A stretch of 64,000 nt of DNA, taken from contig JACKNH010000004.1 in assembly GCA_024234975.1 (NCBI GenBank), forward strand, positions 186,001 through 250,000, in the 5' to 3' direction. Positions 63,072-64,000 of this stretch are shown here, one piece after another. The notes under the pieces are model-generated. The model saw only the letters and a list, made by a program, of their open reading frames with translations, was not told where the DNA came from and made no database searches. The position numbers and the translations under genes were made by a program. Source of the stretch: Gammaproteobacteria bacterium. GTDB taxonomy: Bacteria > Pseudomonadota > Gammaproteobacteria > Ga0077536. Numbering within the stretch: position 1 is the first letter of the stretch; every line of letters starts with the position of its first letter.

Positions 63072-63583
63072 GTGGAGGTTTGATTGCGGAGCAGGTTGAC
63101 GATCTGGCGTACTGTATGATTGTCGGTCTCGATGATCAAATCAGCGGTCTCGCGATAGAGCGGCTCCCGTTCCCTGACAATCCGGGTCAACCGGGCGCGC
63201 GGGTTGTCTCCCTGCAGTAAAGGCCGGGATTTGTCCAGGCGGGTCCGCGCATACAGCTTTTCCAATGGTGCGCGCAGATAAACGACCAGGCCCCGCTCGG
63301 CGAGCAATCGGCGATTGGTCTCATTCAGGACTGCGCCGCCGCCGGTCGCCAGAACGATATCGGGCAACCCGGTCAATTCGTCGATGACGTCCGCTTCGCG
63401 GGCACGAAAACCTTCTTCACCTTCCACTTCGAAAATCAGACTGATGCTGGCGCCGGTACGACGCTCAATCTCCTTGTCGGAATCGTAAAAAGTTCGTCCG
63501 AGCGCCTTGGCGACCTGCCGACCAACTGTGGATTTGCCTGCCCCCATCGGGCCAATCAGGAAAATGCTGGATTTGCCATTCAT
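63068..63583 (-). CDS. aroK: Shikimate kinase
   Basis: 171 residues from the ATG at 63583 (MNGKSSIFLIGPMGAGKST); a TTG six codons upstream is less likely. The P-loop is GPMGAGKSTVGRQ, the shikimate-binding Asp/Arg region is YDSDKEIERRTGAS and EGFRAREADVI, and the LATGGGAV loop follows. It phosphorylates shikimate. aroK-aroB coupling is standard in gammaproteobacteria downstream of pilQ. Confidence 0.97.
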   Translation of the reverse strand: MNGKSSIFLIGPMGAGKSTVGRQVAKALGRTFYDSDKEIERRTGASISLIFEVEGEEGFRAREADVIDELTGLPDIVLATGGGAVLNETNRRLLAERGLVVYLRAPLEKLYARTRLDKSRPLLQGDNPRARLTRIVREREPLYRETADLIIETDNHTVRQIVNLLRNQTST

Positions 63584-63660
63584 GGCGCGAGTGTGCCGCA
63601 AATCGACCCGCAGTGGCAGGGGCGGATTCGGCTGGTCAGATAGGCAGAGTGACGGGGTGT

Positions 63661-63690
63661 GGAAAATGAACGGGGCCCTGCGGGCCCCGT
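63661..63690 (-). terminator. Intrinsic terminator after pilQ
   Basis: On the minus strand ACGGGGCCC pairs with GGGCCCCGT around a three-base loop (63690-63670), followed by TCATTTTCC. It lies 25 bases after the pilQ stop and separates the pilus operon from aroKB. Confidence 0.75.
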
Positions 63691-63715
63691 CGGTAATGCT
63701 ATGAGCGTACGAACA

Positions 63716-64000
63716 TCAGTTCAGTGTCAACGTATCCTTCAGGATCTTCGGCGTGACGAACACCAGCAGTTCCTGCTTGTTGCGTTCCACTTCACTGCGG
63801 CGGAACAGCGTGCCGAGATACGGAATGTCGCTGAAGAACGGCACCCGGGTGAGGTCGTCGCGGTCGGTCGATTCGTAGATGCCGCCAAGTACCACGGTCT
63901 CGCCGTTATCCACCAGCACCTGGGTCTGCAACTCGTTGGTGTCGATACTCGGCACCGTGGCGAACACCTGACCGACGGCATCACGATTGACTGCCAGATC
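63716..64000 (-). CDS. pilQ: Type IV pilus secretin PilQ (3' end only)
   Basis: About 94 C-terminal residues are in the window; the gene continues past the right edge. The sequence covers the end of the secretin domain: VFATVPSIDTNELQTQVLV, DNGETVVLGGIYES, and VPFFSDIPYLGTLFRRSEV followed by KQELLVFVTPKI. PilQ forms the outer-membrane pore for the pilus, and PilW at 3162-3941 is its pilotin. Position before aroK-aroB is the standard pilMNOPQ context. Confidence 0.95.
   Translation of the reverse strand, partial: DLAVNRDAVGQVFATVPSIDTNELQTQVLVDNGETVVLGGIYESTDRDDLTRVPFFSDIPYLGTLFRRSEVERNKQELLVFVTPKILKDTLTLN

Overview
The window is a GC-rich, gene-dense stretch of a gammaproteobacterial chromosome. 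The evidence is conserved gammaproteobacterial gene order: pilQ-aroK-aroB-damX-gltB-gltD-hemE, miaB-ybeZ-ybeY-ybeX-lnt, pcnB-folK-panB-panC, pepA-holC-valS, and ndk-rlmN-pilW-rodZ-hisS-yfgM-bamB. LPS-export, lipoprotein and type IV pilus genes show a piliated Gram-negative cell. A SUF operon where many relatives carry ISC fits an environmental lineage near Xanthomonadales, Nevskiales or Woeseiales, but the exact order cannot be fixed by reading alone. There is no rRNA, CRISPR array, insertion sequence, phage or plasmid gene. No gene-free stretch exceeds about 260 bases.

Layout. 1-11854 (minus) is one long run. It starts at iscR, with its own sigma-70 promoter and an IscR-type operator, and continues through an A-type Fe-S carrier, sufBCDS and sufT. 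Then come ndk, rlmN, pilW, rodZ, hisS, yfgM and the 5' end of bamB. 11994-15638 (minus) is a 1214-residue PAS/GAF/GGDEF/EAL protein. 15780-21665 (minus) holds cysE, an N-terminally extended valS, holC and pepA. 21865-22941 (plus) is lptG without lptF. 22960-26342 holds an RDD membrane protein, a class I glutamine amidotransferase and a response regulator with a degenerate GGDEF and an intact EAL. 26521-34651 (minus) is the most unusual accessory block: a secreted PQQ-type sugar dehydrogenase, a transglutaminase, a fused ATP-grasp/alpha-E protein and a second transglutaminase joined to DUF2126. 34907-34982 (minus) is tRNA-Glu(CTC).

35142-40345 (plus) covers RNA polyadenylation, folate, dNTP salvage and pantothenate genes (pcnB, folK, a deoxynucleoside kinase, panB, panC) and a CinA-like domain protein. 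40544-46448 (plus) is the miaB-ybeZ-ybeY-ybeX-lnt operon plus a small exported protein. 46669-48498 (plus) is a Ser/Thr kinase fused to an HDOD domain. Next come a minimal site-2 protease and a DedA protein (minus), then kup (plus). 51921-64000 (minus) is the run pilQ-aroK-aroB-dgt-damX, then gltBD and hemE.

Most of the window is housekeeping. The best candidates for less-described biology are the two-transglutaminase/ATP-grasp block, the kinase-HDOD fusion, the SUF-for-ISC replacement that keeps IscR and its operator, and the extra N-terminal domain on ValS.
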